Positions 9,324 through 17,638 of a stretch of DNA of 64,000 nt are shown here, in pieces (the first letter of the stretch is position 1; the number at the start of each line of letters is the position of its first letter). Made by a program: the position numbers and the translations under genes. The stretch spans positions 1-64,000 of the forward strand of contig JAYVZE010000179.1 of the NCBI GenBank assembly GCA_043783625.1, written 5' to 3'. Origin of the DNA: JAFDVL01 sp043783625. GTDB taxonomy: Bacteria > Acidobacteriota > Blastocatellia > RBC074. A model generated the notes under the pieces. It did not search any database. It saw nothing but the letters and a program-made list of their open reading frames with translations, and was not told where the DNA came from.

Positions 9324-9806
9324 ATGGATTTTCTCTGGAGTCCCTGGCGCAGCCATTATGTTGCTTCTACGAAGAAGCCATCGGGCTGCGTTTTTTGTCA
9401 TATCGCCCAAAGCTCACCCGAATCTGATCCAGCCTCATTTGTGCTTTGGCGTGGTCGCTTCAACTTTATTATCCTCAATCTTTTCCCTTACACGACGGCT
9501 CATTTGATGATTGTTCCGTTTGAGCATATTGCTGATTTATCAAGTTTGGAGAAATCAGCTTCCGATGAAATGATGGATTTAGCGAAGCGAGTCCAGCGTG
9601 CAATGATGGAAGAATATCACCCTAATGGGTTTAACTTAGGGATGAACCAGGGGAGTGCAGCGGGGGCTGGAATCGCTGGACACCTTCATTTACATCTTTT
9701 GCCGCGCTGGAATGGGGATGCTAATTTTATGACGACTATCGGAGAAACGCGAGTTCTTCCTGAAAGTCTTGAAGATACTTTCCGTAAATTAGCCAAGCAT
9801 TTTTAA
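9324..9806 (+). CDS. HIT-family nucleotide hydrolase or phosphorylase (Ap4A phosphorylase-like)
   Basis: 160 residues. The histidine triad is H120-L-H122-L-H124 in AGHLHLHLLPRW. The N-terminus MDFLWSPWRSHYV with the CxxC pair (Cys22, Cys25) is characteristic of the branch related to actinobacterial Ap4A phosphorylase and other HIT nucleotidyl hydrolases. It is inferred to act on dinucleoside polyphosphates or AMP-linked compounds in the cytoplasm. It starts 20 bases after the HU gene and ends the housekeeping operon, before a strong terminator. Confidence 0.9.
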   Translation: MDFLWSPWRSHYVASTKKPSGCVFCHIAQSSPESDPASFVLWRGRFNFIILNLFPYTTAHLMIVPFEHIADLSSLEKSASDEMMDLAKRVQRAMMEEYHPNGFNLGMNQGSAAGAGIAGHLHLHLLPRWNGDANFMTTIGETRVLPESLEDTFRKLAKHF

Positions 9807-9810
9807 TCGA

Positions 9811-9870
9811 AAATAAAAAAACGCAGAAGCCAAAAAGTAAACCTTTTGGCTTCTGCGTTTTTTTATTTTC
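9811..9870. terminator. Bidirectional intrinsic terminator
   Basis: An A-tract, a 17-bp stem around ACGCAGAAGCC and its complement GGCTTCTGCGT, a short loop, then a T-tract. The symmetry lets it end both the HIT operon (plus) and the convergent PEP-CTERM gene (minus). Confidence 0.9.
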
Positions 9871-9893
9871 GGCCCCTGACAAGGAACGTAGAA

Positions 9894-10595
9894 TTATGAT
9901 TTTTTTCTACGTGCTCTAGCTGCGATACCAGCCAGACCCGTTCCGATCAGGATTAATGTTGCTGGTTCGGGAACAGAAGCAGGTGTGCCTTTAAAGATAG
10001 AACCAGTTAGGGTTGTAACTTGCAGACCAGAAGGTGTTGGCGCAAATGGAGTATTGGCAACCACAAAATCAATGGTATTTTCGCCAAACTTAAATCCAGT
10101 TTTAATCAAAAAAGAACTTAAGGCCGCTGGTACATATCCAGAACCACCACTTGTTGGCAGGTCAATTCCTGTGTCAACACCATTGATGAAAATCCTGACA
10201 CGATCATCTGCAAAGACAGTACCGTTGATCGTCGCAGTGGATAGATCATATCCTTGTGTCGGGTCAATTGTAAAAGTCGTCCGATAGGTGTAAGTACCCA
10301 TGGGAACGTCAAGCAATCCACCAGGACCTGGCACGATCCATTTTGATCCGGAAGTGTTAGCTGCCCAACCTGATCCAGGTGACGCATTATCATTGCCAAG
10401 CACATAGGCACTCTGTGTACCTGTTCCAACTACCAGCTTGTAGTGGCTGTCAACCGTACCACCAGCATTATTTGTGCCAGCATCATTAACACCAGTTGTG
10501 AAAAGTTTAATTGGGTCTGCTTTCACTGTATGAAAAGCAGCCATGCCAAGAAAGACTAAAGTGAGAAGTGATAGTCTCTTGAACGTGAGGATCAT
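9894..10595 (-). CDS. PEP-CTERM sorted exported protein
   Basis: 233 residues. It has an N-terminal signal peptide (to about residue 26, ending HTVKADP), a beta-rich body with DDRVRIFINGVDTG, and a C-terminal SVPEPATLILIGTGLAG plus RARRKKS. The latter is the classic PEP-CTERM signal: Pro-Glu-Pro, a transmembrane helix and a basic cluster, recognised by an exosortase (EpsH/XrtA family). The gene is monocistronic and ends in the shared terminator. PEP-CTERM proteins usually accompany exopolysaccharide production, which fits the GT-C genes in this window only loosely. Confidence 0.85.
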   Translation of the reverse strand: MILTFKRLSLLTLVFLGMAAFHTVKADPIKLFTTGVNDAGTNNAGGTVDSHYKLVVGTGTQSAYVLGNDNASPGSGWAANTSGSKWIVPGPGGLLDVPMGTYTYRTTFTIDPTQGYDLSTATINGTVFADDRVRIFINGVDTGIDLPTSGGSGYVPAALSSFLIKTGFKFGENTIDFVVANTPFAPTPSGLQVTTLTGSIFKGTPASVPEPATLILIGTGLAGIAARARRKKS

Positions 10596-10946
10596 AATTA
10601 CTCCTTTTAGGGGGCAGCAAGGTATACCTTACAAACAACCCATTCAAAATCCTGCGGTGAATAAACTCCGGCAGGAATATTCGCCATTGGTTGAATCCTT
10701 AGTCTGACATTACTGATAGGTACAACTCAGCGAAATCAGAAGAAAGGAAGGTGAGTTCAAAAAAGCTGTCCGTGTAAAGGCGATAACTTACCTTAATAGG
10801 GCAGAATCAATTCAAGTTAATTATATTTTACTAAGGCCGGTAACCGCATCTTGCACAGACATCATCAGTTTACAACAGAAATATCATAAATTTCAATGGG
10901 AAACTGTCAGAAAAATCTTTAATGAAGGTAAGTTAGGTTTAGCATT
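10596..10946. other. 351-base gene-free gap between the PEP-CTERM and PhyH genes
   Basis: Both flanking genes are on the minus strand, so this holds the promoter of the PEP-CTERM gene. A ribosome binding site (minus-strand AAAAGGAG) lies just above its ATG, and GGTATACC at 10620-10627 is an 8-base palindrome. I found no convincing -24/-12 or -35/-10 pair. Confidence 0.4.
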
Positions 10947-11816
10947 TTAAAGAGGAAAGAGTTTGGGGAAGAATTGCCCCGCTATTTTTTCTCCTCTTGA
11001 GATGATCGGCACACCTTGAAGTAATGGTTGATCTGAAGCAGAGCAGACTCCGTCCTTAAAAACGTTGATGACCGTCGCCCGTCTTTGCCGTTCTGTCAGG
11101 TTGGAATACGAACCGTGAATCATCCGTGGAGGATGAAAAGTTCCCTGACCTTTTTTTAATTCTATCGCTGTAGGTTTGAAGGCTTGCTTCTGCTCGTCGG
11201 TCAGGATTGATTGGATCGCATCCATATTTCCGGCAAGTCCTACTTTGGGCAAATCAGGCCAGCGATGCGATTTGGGAATATAGTTTAGACAGCCGTTGTC
11301 CTGCGTGGCATCATCCAACCCGATCCAGCAGGTCAAATGTGCTAACGGCTGCGTTCGCGTCCAGTATGAATAATCCTGATGCCAGGCGACGACTCCGCCG
11401 TGATGTGCTGGTTTACAGAATAACTGGTCGTGCCAGAAGCGGACATCTCCACCAAGTAACTGCGAAGCCGCCATCACAAATTGTGGATGCCAGAGAAGAT
11501 CGTGGAATCCTGGCGTGAGGCGCCACGCTCCGAGTGCGTGAAATAATATTTTTGTCAGGTCTTCTGATTCGTTGGAATGGAATTCGTAAAACAGATGATG
11601 GGCAGGATGTTTCGGGTCAATAATCTCAGTCAATTCGTCGCGAAGCTTTTCGATTTGGGTTTCGTTCAGAATTTGAATCCCGGACAAGTAACCAAACTCA
11701 TGAAAAAATTCAATTTGCTCAATGGATAGACGATATTGATCCCACTCGTCCGGCGTTATTGGAGCCTTAAAAAAATCGCTTATGGGTGTCTGATAATTTG
11801 ATAAATCTTCACTCAT
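10947..11816 (-). CDS. Phytanoyl-CoA dioxygenase (PhyH) family protein
   Basis: 289 residues from ATG 11816, 8 bases below the stop of the upstream methyltransferase; a TTG start at 11843 is the alternative. The fold is the Fe(II)/2-oxoglutarate double-stranded beta helix. The facial triad is seen as WHQDYSYW (His, Asp) and a distal His in PRMIHGSYSN, with the 2OG-binding Arg downstream (RRATVINVF). PhyH enzymes hydroxylate small lipids or secondary metabolites; the substrate is unknown. It sits in a tight minus-strand cluster with a methyltransferase and an ABM monooxygenase, which suggests a small-molecule tailoring cassette. Confidence 0.85.
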   Translation of the reverse strand: MSEDLSNYQTPISDFFKAPITPDEWDQYRLSIEQIEFFHEFGYLSGIQILNETQIEKLRDELTEIIDPKHPAHHLFYEFHSNESEDLTKILFHALGAWRLTPGFHDLLWHPQFVMAASQLLGGDVRFWHDQLFCKPAHHGGVVAWHQDYSYWTRTQPLAHLTCWIGLDDATQDNGCLNYIPKSHRWPDLPKVGLAGNMDAIQSILTDEQKQAFKPTAIELKKGQGTFHPPRMIHGSYSNLTERQRRATVINVFKDGVCSASDQPLLQGVPIISRGEKIAGQFFPKLFPL

Positions 11817-11823
11817 TTCTTCA

Positions 11824-12411
11824 TCAGCTAATTTTAGTTGCAAGTATTAATCCAGTTGACCAGTTGAGTTTCGTTATCTGAAAATCCTGTCTTTGTTCTA
11901 ATGTTTGGATTAATTTCGCTACTTTTGGTGGATGGTCAACCGGCCAATTTGATTGTGGCAGCATATCGTCAATCACATAAAGTCCGCCGACTTTGAGCAA
12001 CGAAAGTGTTTCTTCCAGTACGAAATATTTGCCGGGCCAAGTGTCCGCAAAAATTAAATCGAAGGATTCATTTTGTGCGACTAATTCGCGGATGAAGCTT
12101 TCACCATCTGCGATGTGAAAGTTGATACGCTGGTCTTTGGCTAAATATTTTTGCGCTATAGCAACAAAATTTTCATCCTGCTCAATTGTCACTAATTTTG
12201 CGCTCGCATCCATTCCATCCAATATCCATGCAGTTGCCAAGCCTGTACCTGTACCAAGTTCAAGAAATTTTCCTAAAGGCTTGGAAGCGGCTAATGTTCT
12301 GAGCAGTGAACCAGTCAAGTGATCCGACGCCATCGTAAAACCAATCGCTTGCGTGGCCTCTTCAATTGATTGTAAGACGGATGGTGGGTTCAGGTTTATT
12401 GCGTCCTTCAT
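11824..12411 (-). CDS. Class I SAM-dependent methyltransferase (O-methyltransferase-like)
   Basis: 195 residues. The SAM-binding glycine motif LELGTGTGLATAW is followed by an acidic residue at the end of the next strand (VTIEQDENF), DGESF, and the FDLIFADTWPGKY motif IV block. It overlaps the upstream ABM gene by four bases (ATGA), a sign of translational coupling. The substrate is unknown. It resembles catechol-type or caffeoyl-CoA-type O-methyltransferases, which have the same GTGTG and DLIFxD layout, but lacks enough specific features to assign one. Confidence 0.8.
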   Translation of the reverse strand: MKDAINLNPPSVLQSIEEATQAIGFTMASDHLTGSLLRTLAASKPLGKFLELGTGTGLATAWILDGMDASAKLVTIEQDENFVAIAQKYLAKDQRINFHIADGESFIRELVAQNESFDLIFADTWPGKYFVLEETLSLLKVGGLYVIDDMLPQSNWPVDHPPKVAKLIQTLEQRQDFQITKLNWSTGLILATKIS

Positions 12412-12734
12412 TCGCTGTTCCTTTCAAATCCATAGTCTCTTTCGACTCTACAGATGCGGAGTTTGAATGACCGATACCAGATTTCATAACCTTTTTGTTG
12501 CGCCACTTTGTGCTCAGCTTGTTGATGCCAATGGCGAATCGCCTCTTCGCTTTCCCAATATGAAACTGTGATGCCTAAACCCTCACGGGCGGATTCTACG
12601 CCCAGAAATCCAGGCATGGTCGCAGCGAGTTCAACCATCCGATCTGCCATCGCGCCGTAGCCATTTTCGCCTTCGGTGCGCAGGCTTGAGAAGATCACCG
12701 CGTAGTAAGGAGGTTCAGGAGTTTTTGCCAGCAT
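12408..12734 (-). CDS. Antibiotic-biosynthesis-monooxygenase (ABM) fold protein
   Basis: 108 residues from ATG 12734, which lies five bases below the stop of the previous gene; an upstream in-frame start at 12776 would overlap that gene by 38 bases. The dimeric alpha/beta-barrel family pattern is visible: YYAVIFSSL, PGFLGVESAREG, SYWESEEAIRHWHQQAEH. Homologues include YqjZ-like proteins and haem-degrading or quinone-forming monooxygenases. No cofactor-binding residue can be assigned. Confidence 0.75.
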   Translation of the reverse strand: MLAKTPEPPYYAVIFSSLRTEGENGYGAMADRMVELAATMPGFLGVESAREGLGITVSYWESEEAIRHWHQQAEHKVAQQKGYEIWYRSFKLRICRVERDYGFERNSE

Positions 12735-12738
12735 AATT

Positions 12739-13461
12739 TTATGAACAGGCGTTCGCCTTTTTTCGCTTTTTATCAACCGGAGTCAGTTGATTTCCCTGCA
12801 ACTGATACGTGGTCGTTTCAATGTTCAGGCTGTTGTCGGTTTCGTCTGCCACACAGCGTTCGACCTCAAGTTTTCCATCAACAATATTTGATTTAATAAT
12901 GCCACCTTTGGCTTTGTCTCCGCCTTCGTATTCCGTCACGCGCTGAAGCTTACCTTCTTCTATTGCGTACACTAATCCTCTGGAAAATGCTCCTTCGCCG
13001 CCAGTCGTGTAAGTCACATTGACAATTGCTTCGTCTTTGCCGTCTCCATCCAAATCGCCATAAATTGTCTGAACATTATTATCACTGCCTTTGACAGAGG
13101 CATCGCCTAATTTGTAGCTCAATTTTTTGAAATTAATAGTGCGAATATCAGTCAACGGGGAAGGGCTGGGACTGGGAGAAATCGAAGGAGACGGCGAAGG
13201 AGAAATAGCTTCACTTGGTGACGGCGAAGCTTTTATTCCAGTGTTCGGCACCGAGAGTTTTGCGACTTCGGCTTCGTGGTTACGCAATAAAAAAAAAAGG
13301 GTAATCAGCCCCAGCACTACTGCGCCAATTGTTGAGGCGAACAAGATATTACTGGTGCGATGGCTGCGAATAATGCGCTCAGGATCAACATTCTTATAGC
13401 CGCATTTCAAGCAAAACGTTGAAGCTTCTGGTAGCTCCGTCCCGCATTTCATACAAAACAT
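12739..13461 (-). CDS. Zinc-ribbon, single-pass membrane protein with Ser-Pro linker
   Basis: 240 residues. The N-terminal zinc ribbon has CxxC pairs at residues 3-6 and 17-20. A transmembrane helix spans about 38-60, then comes a (Ser-Pro)n linker near 80-100. The C-terminal extracytoplasmic domain holds a calcium-like DLDGDGKDE loop and VNVTYTTGGEG, as in FG-GAP-type repeats. The cytoplasmic zinc ribbon plus external domain suggests a sensor or anchored structural protein. The function is unknown. Confidence 0.75.
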   Translation of the reverse strand: MFCMKCGTELPEASTFCLKCGYKNVDPERIIRSHRTSNILFASTIGAVVLGLITLFFLLRNHEAEVAKLSVPNTGIKASPSPSEAISPSPSPSISPSPSPSPLTDIRTINFKKLSYKLGDASVKGSDNNVQTIYGDLDGDGKDEAIVNVTYTTGGEGAFSRGLVYAIEEGKLQRVTEYEGGDKAKGGIIKSNIVDGKLEVERCVADETDNSLNIETTTYQLQGNQLTPVDKKRKKANACS

Positions 13462-13518
13462 ATTTCGTGAATTCTCCTGTGAGGTTTTTCTTTTCGGGCA
13501 ATGACAGTTCTGACAATG

Positions 13519-14286
13519 TTAGTTTGAAGTTGGAGGTTTTCCTGTGAGCAAGGGTAACAACTTTTCTTCTACTTCATCAAGATAATGCCGCAGATAAGTA
13601 TTCTCGCCACGTGTTCGCAGGATGTCTAATGAAACTCCGTTCCAGCATTTTTGTTCGCGCTCGAAATCAATTTCTAATTCCTCAACAATTCGCTTTGGAT
13701 TACGCGCCGGATCAGAAGTGTTTGAAGAATAACGAAGGCGATGAGCTTCTTCACACGGATCAAAATTAAGCCGCTGTCGAATTGCCAAAAGCTGACGTTC
13801 TTCTTGTTCGTTCTCGCTATGAAATCCATTTAAAATCCAATTTTCACGTTTAGGATATTGCACAGCAAGTGCCACAGGAAATTGGTCTTCTATTTCAGTA
13901 ATCGCCTGATGAATCCCTTGCCTTCGCTCTTTCTGACTGTCGAGATCGCGTGATAAAACGAGGGCTATAATTTCTCGATCTGGTTGTTCTGCTTTTATTT
14001 TCAGTACAAGGCGAATAGCTTTTCGCGTCACTGCTGTATCAATTCCTTGTGGCTCGTTATTGACATGTCCACGATAACGGGGAAGCCTGTAGTTTTGGTA
14101 TAAGCTATGAATATTCCTCCATCGAGTACAACTCTGATTACCTTCGATGGAAGTCCACGAACGGCTATGCGGCAGAATAGTTTCATCCAACCAATCAGGG
14201 CTTGCTTCAAGCAAGACGCGATCCGCCAGCGCACAAACCATTCGCGCATCTGATTCATTTTCCGCCACCACAATAAACTCAGGCAT
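13519..14286 (-). CDS. TOPRIM-like (DUF4276-like) putative nuclease, partner of the ATPase
   Basis: 255 residues. The N-terminal strand VVAENESDARMV supplies a conserved Glu and Asp, like the TOPRIM VEGxxD motif. IIALVLSRDLDSQ carries a DxD at 114-116. ENWIL at about 147 matches the W-containing helix of DUF4276 proteins. Together these suggest a metal-dependent TOPRIM-type nuclease. Its start overlaps the end of the upstream ATPase by 8 bases, so they are translationally coupled. ATPase plus TOPRIM pairs occur in anti-phage systems such as PARIS (AriA/AriB), Gabija GajA and OLD nucleases. I see no signature that fixes one of these. Confidence 0.65.
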   Translation of the reverse strand: MPEFIVVAENESDARMVCALADRVLLEASPDWLDETILPHSRSWTSIEGNQSCTRWRNIHSLYQNYRLPRYRGHVNNEPQGIDTAVTRKAIRLVLKIKAEQPDREIIALVLSRDLDSQKERRQGIHQAITEIEDQFPVALAVQYPKRENWILNGFHSENEQEERQLLAIRQRLNFDPCEEAHRLRYSSNTSDPARNPKRIVEELEIDFEREQKCWNGVSLDILRTRGENTYLRHYLDEVEEKLLPLLTGKPPTSN

Positions 14287-15487
14287 TCACCGGCTCCGCT
14301 GTATTTTCAATGACCCAGTTTTCACCCTCGGCGTCCCATAATTCGCCTGTCGTCAAAACTCCTAAAGCGCGTCCAGCATCAGGATGTTCGCTTAATCGTT
14401 TGGTATGACTGACGCCGTCTTGATCCATATCCATCACCCAGACATCTTCTGGTGCAAGCTCATCAATGATGTAAGGCGAATGACTGGTTAGAATAATTTG
14501 CTGATCATGTTTTTCGGCGAAGTTTTTGAGCGTTTGCATTAATTGACGTTGTGCAAGGGGATGAAGTCCTGTCTCAATATCTTCAAGTAAAAAGATTTTG
14601 CTGTCTGTAGAACCATAAAGCAATGTAAGCAAACCAAGACTCAGCAGGGTTCCTTCACTTATTGAACTAGCTGGTAAGTCATTTGCTGAAACAGTGTCAA
14701 AAAATAGTGCTTGCCCGGTTACAGGTCTTTCCTCAGGGACTGGAAAAACTGACTCGCCATACTTGATAGTTTTAGTTTCTTTCAAGATTACTTTAGCGGG
14801 TTTTACTCTAACACGTTTAATGGTTGGAACAATTTGCTGCAAGGCCGCAAGAATGAGATCGAACTGCTCTTCGTCCGCACCTTTTAGGTAGGAAATTACT
14901 GAGGCCAATCCATGTCCTTCTGAAGTAAACTGGGGTGGTATTTCTTCAGAATAAGACGCAGCGGATAAATTGGAAGAGGTAGCTTTTAAATATTTATATT
15001 TTCCTACTTTAAGTAAAGGGGACTGAATTTGACTTCCAAATCGGACGGGAGCTTCGACGTCAATGGGTGTTGCAACGAATCCCTCATCATATCCAATTCC
15101 TTCTTCCAATATATCTATCCCACCTTTGATCAAAAATCCCCATGCGGGTATTTTTACGCTGGAATGATTATATTCTGGATAAACTTGTTCCTGGCTTGAT
15201 GAATATAAAGATGCTTTCCAGTACCTTTCTTGATCTGTTCCTTCCACACATATTTTTAACTGAAAACTATTTTCTCTGATCATTTTGAGTGATGGGTCGA
15301 GATATTTATTATCAAAAGAAAACGGAGCAGTGATCGCTTGGGACAAATTATCCATAAGTAATTTGATGGACTGAATCAGATTACTTTTACCTGCACCATT
15401 CGGGCCAACAAGTGCAGTCACGCGCCCCGGTTCAATGACCGTATGCGCGTGACTTTTGAAATTCGTGAGTTCGATTTTGGTAATCAT
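14279..15487 (-). CDS. AAA/ABC-type ATPase of the RecF/OLD class
   Basis: 402 residues. It begins MITKIELTNFKSH, the usual start of SMC/RecF/OLD-type ATPases. Walker A is GPNGAGKS (28-35), an ABC-like signature is seen in SISEGTLLSLG, Walker B is IFLLEDIETG, and the switch His is in ILTSHSPYIIDEL. The insertion between Walker A and signature (about 230 residues) has no clear domain. It forms an overlapping pair with the TOPRIM-like gene downstream. The likely role is nucleic-acid or phage sensing, with the partner as effector. A DNA-repair role is the alternative. Confidence 0.8.
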   Translation of the reverse strand: MITKIELTNFKSHAHTVIEPGRVTALVGPNGAGKSNLIQSIKLLMDNLSQAITAPFSFDNKYLDPSLKMIRENSFQLKICVEGTDQERYWKASLYSSSQEQVYPEYNHSSVKIPAWGFLIKGGIDILEEGIGYDEGFVATPIDVEAPVRFGSQIQSPLLKVGKYKYLKATSSNLSAASYSEEIPPQFTSEGHGLASVISYLKGADEEQFDLILAALQQIVPTIKRVRVKPAKVILKETKTIKYGESVFPVPEERPVTGQALFFDTVSANDLPASSISEGTLLSLGLLTLLYGSTDSKIFLLEDIETGLHPLAQRQLMQTLKNFAEKHDQQIILTSHSPYIIDELAPEDVWVMDMDQDGVSHTKRLSEHPDAGRALGVLTTGELWDAEGENWVIENTAEPVNA

Positions 15488-15500
15488 CGTTCTCTCCGTC

Positions 15501-16187
15501 TTACTGACTTTTCGCCTGCTGATTGACTTTCAATTTATCCGCAAAAATCTTGCGGAATTTCTTGATTTTCGGCGCAATCACGTAGCTGCAATATCCGGCG
15601 TTTGGATTGTTGACGTAGTATTCCTGATGATATTGTTCAGCCGAATAAAACTCTGAAACTTGCGCGACTTCGGTCACGATGGGGCTGGTGTAGGCTTTGG
15701 CTGCCGTCAGTTCGGCGATGAATTTTTCTGCGATTTCTTTTTGTTCGGGCGAGTGATAATAAATTGCAGAACGGTACTGCGTCCCGACGTCATTGCCCTG
15801 ACGATTTAATGTCGTTGGATCGTGCAGAATGAATAGCACTTCGAGGATTTCACGATAGGAAGTGACTTTGGGATCGAAGGTGATCTGAACGACTTCGGCA
15901 TGTCCACTGTCGCCGGAAGAAACCTGTTGATAGGTCGGATTTTTGACGTGACCGCCAGTGTATCCAGAGACAGCTTTTTCCACGCCGCGCAATTCATCGA
16001 ACGGAGCTTCGATGCACCAGAAACACCCGCCCGCTACCGTCGCAATTTCTTTTGTGTTGTCCATTTTTTTGTTTTTATCCTTTTTCTCTGAAGGTTCTTT
16101 GGTTTTTTGAATCGGTTCGGTGGCAGTCGCGCTGCATCCCAAAGCTGTTAAGGTTACGAAGCAGATTAAGATCAGAATTTTTTTCAT
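15501..16187 (-). CDS. msrA: Peptide methionine-S-sulfoxide reductase A, lipoprotein form
   Basis: 228 residues. The catalytic Cys55 lies in GGCFWCIEAPF, followed by the family blocks GYTGG and SGDSGHAE. The enzyme reduces Met-S-oxide in proteins, with thioredoxin-type electron supply. The N-terminus MKKILILICF...TALGC is a lipoprotein signal with Cys18 as the lipidated residue, then a Lys/Glu-rich tether (20-48). The protein is therefore probably membrane-anchored outside the cytoplasm, unlike the cytosolic E. coli enzyme. No MsrB domain is fused. Confidence 0.92.
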   Translation of the reverse strand: MKKILILICFVTLTALGCSATATEPIQKTKEPSEKKDKNKKMDNTKEIATVAGGCFWCIEAPFDELRGVEKAVSGYTGGHVKNPTYQQVSSGDSGHAEVVQITFDPKVTSYREILEVLFILHDPTTLNRQGNDVGTQYRSAIYYHSPEQKEIAEKFIAELTAAKAYTSPIVTEVAQVSEFYSAEQYHQEYYVNNPNAGYCSYVIAPKIKKFRKIFADKLKVNQQAKSQ

Positions 16188-16309
16188 AGCTAGTTTCCTT
16201 TGTTTCGTGAAAAAATTAATTCACCAATCAATAATTTAGGAAGGAAATCATTATATCGCAAAAATGCGCTGAAAGATTCCTGTGAGCTTTACGATTTAGA
16301 TTTTGAGAT

Positions 16310-16810
16310 TTAGATGGAGTTACAAAAATAAACCAGATGCTGAAACCCGCGCCAGAAAATTTCTTTTTCGATTTGTAATCCGTTTTTTTCTGCGACGCGG
16401 CGCGAAGGCTCATTTTCAGGGCGGATCATCGAAATCATCCGGCTTCGATGAAGTTGCTGAAAGCCATATTCAAAACAGGCGCGTGCGGCTTCCGGGGCGT
16501 AGCCTTTCCCCCAATAATTTCGATTCACGTGATAGCCGACTTCCAGTTCCATCGCTCCGTCAACTTCCTGATGGAGCAGCCCGCAATCACCGATTAATGT
16601 TTCTTCACTTTTCAAAATCATCGCCCACAATCCATAGCCGTTTTGCTCATAGCTTTTGAATTGTCTTTCCATCAAAGCGGTCAGCATTTCACGATCCAGC
16701 GGCTGCGGATAATACAGCATCGTTTCCGCATCACTCCAAATCAAGAGCATCGCGTCAACATCATTAGGCGTTAGTTCGCGCAAGTAGAGGCGTTCTGTTT
16801 CGAGAATCAT
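16310..16810 (-). CDS. GNAT-family N-acetyltransferase (RimJ/RimL-like)
   Basis: 166 residues. It starts with the RimJ/RimL-type MILETERLYLREL, then ELEVGYHVNRNYWGKGYAPEA, where the RxxxGKGYA-like loop binds acetyl-CoA pyrophosphate, then NEPSRRVAEKNG. It is inferred to acetylate an N-terminus or small amine; the substrate is unknown. Confidence 0.85.
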   Translation of the reverse strand: MILETERLYLRELTPNDVDAMLLIWSDAETMLYYPQPLDREMLTALMERQFKSYEQNGYGLWAMILKSEETLIGDCGLLHQEVDGAMELEVGYHVNRNYWGKGYAPEAARACFEYGFQQLHRSRMISMIRPENEPSRRVAEKNGLQIEKEIFWRGFQHLVYFCNSI

Positions 16811-16814
16811 AATT

Positions 16815-16878
16815 GGTGCGCCAGCATCTTGCTGGCATTTTTGGGAGGGGGAAACTTGCCAGCAGGATGCTGGCGTAC
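16815..16878. repeat. REP-like palindromic pair, copy 1
   Basis: Two short palindromes, each GCCAGCATnnnGCTGGC-like, face each other around a 22-base centre. A near-identical element occurs at 52931-53005, so this is a dispersed family. It sits between the GNAT gene and the next minus-strand gene. Confidence 0.75.
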
Positions 16879-16882
16879 CGCG

Positions 16883-17503
16883 CTACGGCGTTTTCGGAAT
16901 CGGAGCGCGTAATTCTACCCGACCTAAAATCTGTCGTGCCAAATCGCGTCCGGCGCGTTGGTAGGAATACGCGCTGACTCGACCGTATTGATCGGCGTAA
17001 ATGGAAGCGGAACCAAGTCCCAGATTCTTGCCTGTCTTGGGTTCGTAGATCGTGTAGCGGACTTCGTATTGCTGACCAAACGTTTGAAATTCTAACTGAA
17101 CCACATAAAAACGGTTTTCGTCTTTCGCCATCTTAATGGCGTCGGAGCGGCTCATATTTCCGGTGTCACGAACTTCCAATCCGCGCACTGCACGCAAGAG
17201 TTCAATCCGGCAAGCCCCGCGCACATAATCGGCGACACCCATGCCAGCGTTCATGTCCGCCCAATCTGTGCCGAGAATAATGCCGCGTTGTCCGGCTTTC
17301 TTTTCTTCTTTCTTCTTGTCGTCTTCGAGGTCTGGTTCAGGCAGGTCAGACTTGGGAAGTTCGGGAGTTTTGGATGGCACAGGAACACCCTGAACAGGAG
17401 GAAGGTCAGGTGCTTTTTTTTGTTTGCGACCTGATTGCCCGACGGCGGAAACAGTAAGAAGAGCCAATAAAAATAGAGTGATGATTAGCTTTAAATTTCT
17501 CAT
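16883..17503 (-). CDS. Exported protein of unknown function
   Basis: 206 residues from ATG 17503, chosen for its AAGGAG seven bases upstream and for the signal peptide it creates (MRNLKLIITLFLLALLTVSAVGQ region). A longer in-frame start at 17596 would add non-signal residues read from the palindromic repeat. The mature part has a Lys/Pro/Asp/Glu-rich linker (30-80), then a domain with GTDWADMNAGMGVADYVRGA. I recognise no family. It is probably periplasmic. Confidence 0.65.
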   Translation of the reverse strand: MRNLKLIITLFLLALLTVSAVGQSGRKQKKAPDLPPVQGVPVPSKTPELPKSDLPEPDLEDDKKKEEKKAGQRGIILGTDWADMNAGMGVADYVRGACRIELLRAVRGLEVRDTGNMSRSDAIKMAKDENRFYVVQLEFQTFGQQYEVRYTIYEPKTGKNLGLGSASIYADQYGRVSAYSYQRAGRDLARQILGRVELRAPIPKTP

Positions 17504-17542
17504 AAGTACTCCTTTTCGAGGATGGGAAAAATATTCATAGCT

Positions 17543-17632
17543 CCCCTCCTGTCTTAGGAGGGGGTAGGGGGTGGTCGGAATTTGAATACAGACCACCCCG
17601 TCCTTCGGACACCCCTCCTAAAACAGGAGGGG
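17543..17632. repeat. Long imperfect palindrome (fold-back element)
   Basis: The left arm begins CCCCTCCTGTCTTAGGAGG and the right arm ends CCTCCTAAAACAGGAGGGG. The arms contain GGGGTGGTC and its complement around a 14-base centre. Each arm end is itself a small palindrome. It resembles a REP or MITE-like intergenic element and may help end the PfkB transcript. Confidence 0.75.
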
Positions 17633-17638
17633 AATTTT

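Noticed and set aside
13519..15487. Firm assignment to PARIS or Gabija
   Set aside because: Domain order and motifs are similar, but the second protein looks DUF4276-like and no HNH, DUF4435 or helicase gene is present.
17504..17596. Longer N-terminus for the exported protein at 16883-17503
   Set aside because: It would read the palindromic repeat and hide the signal peptide; AAGGAG precedes the internal ATG.
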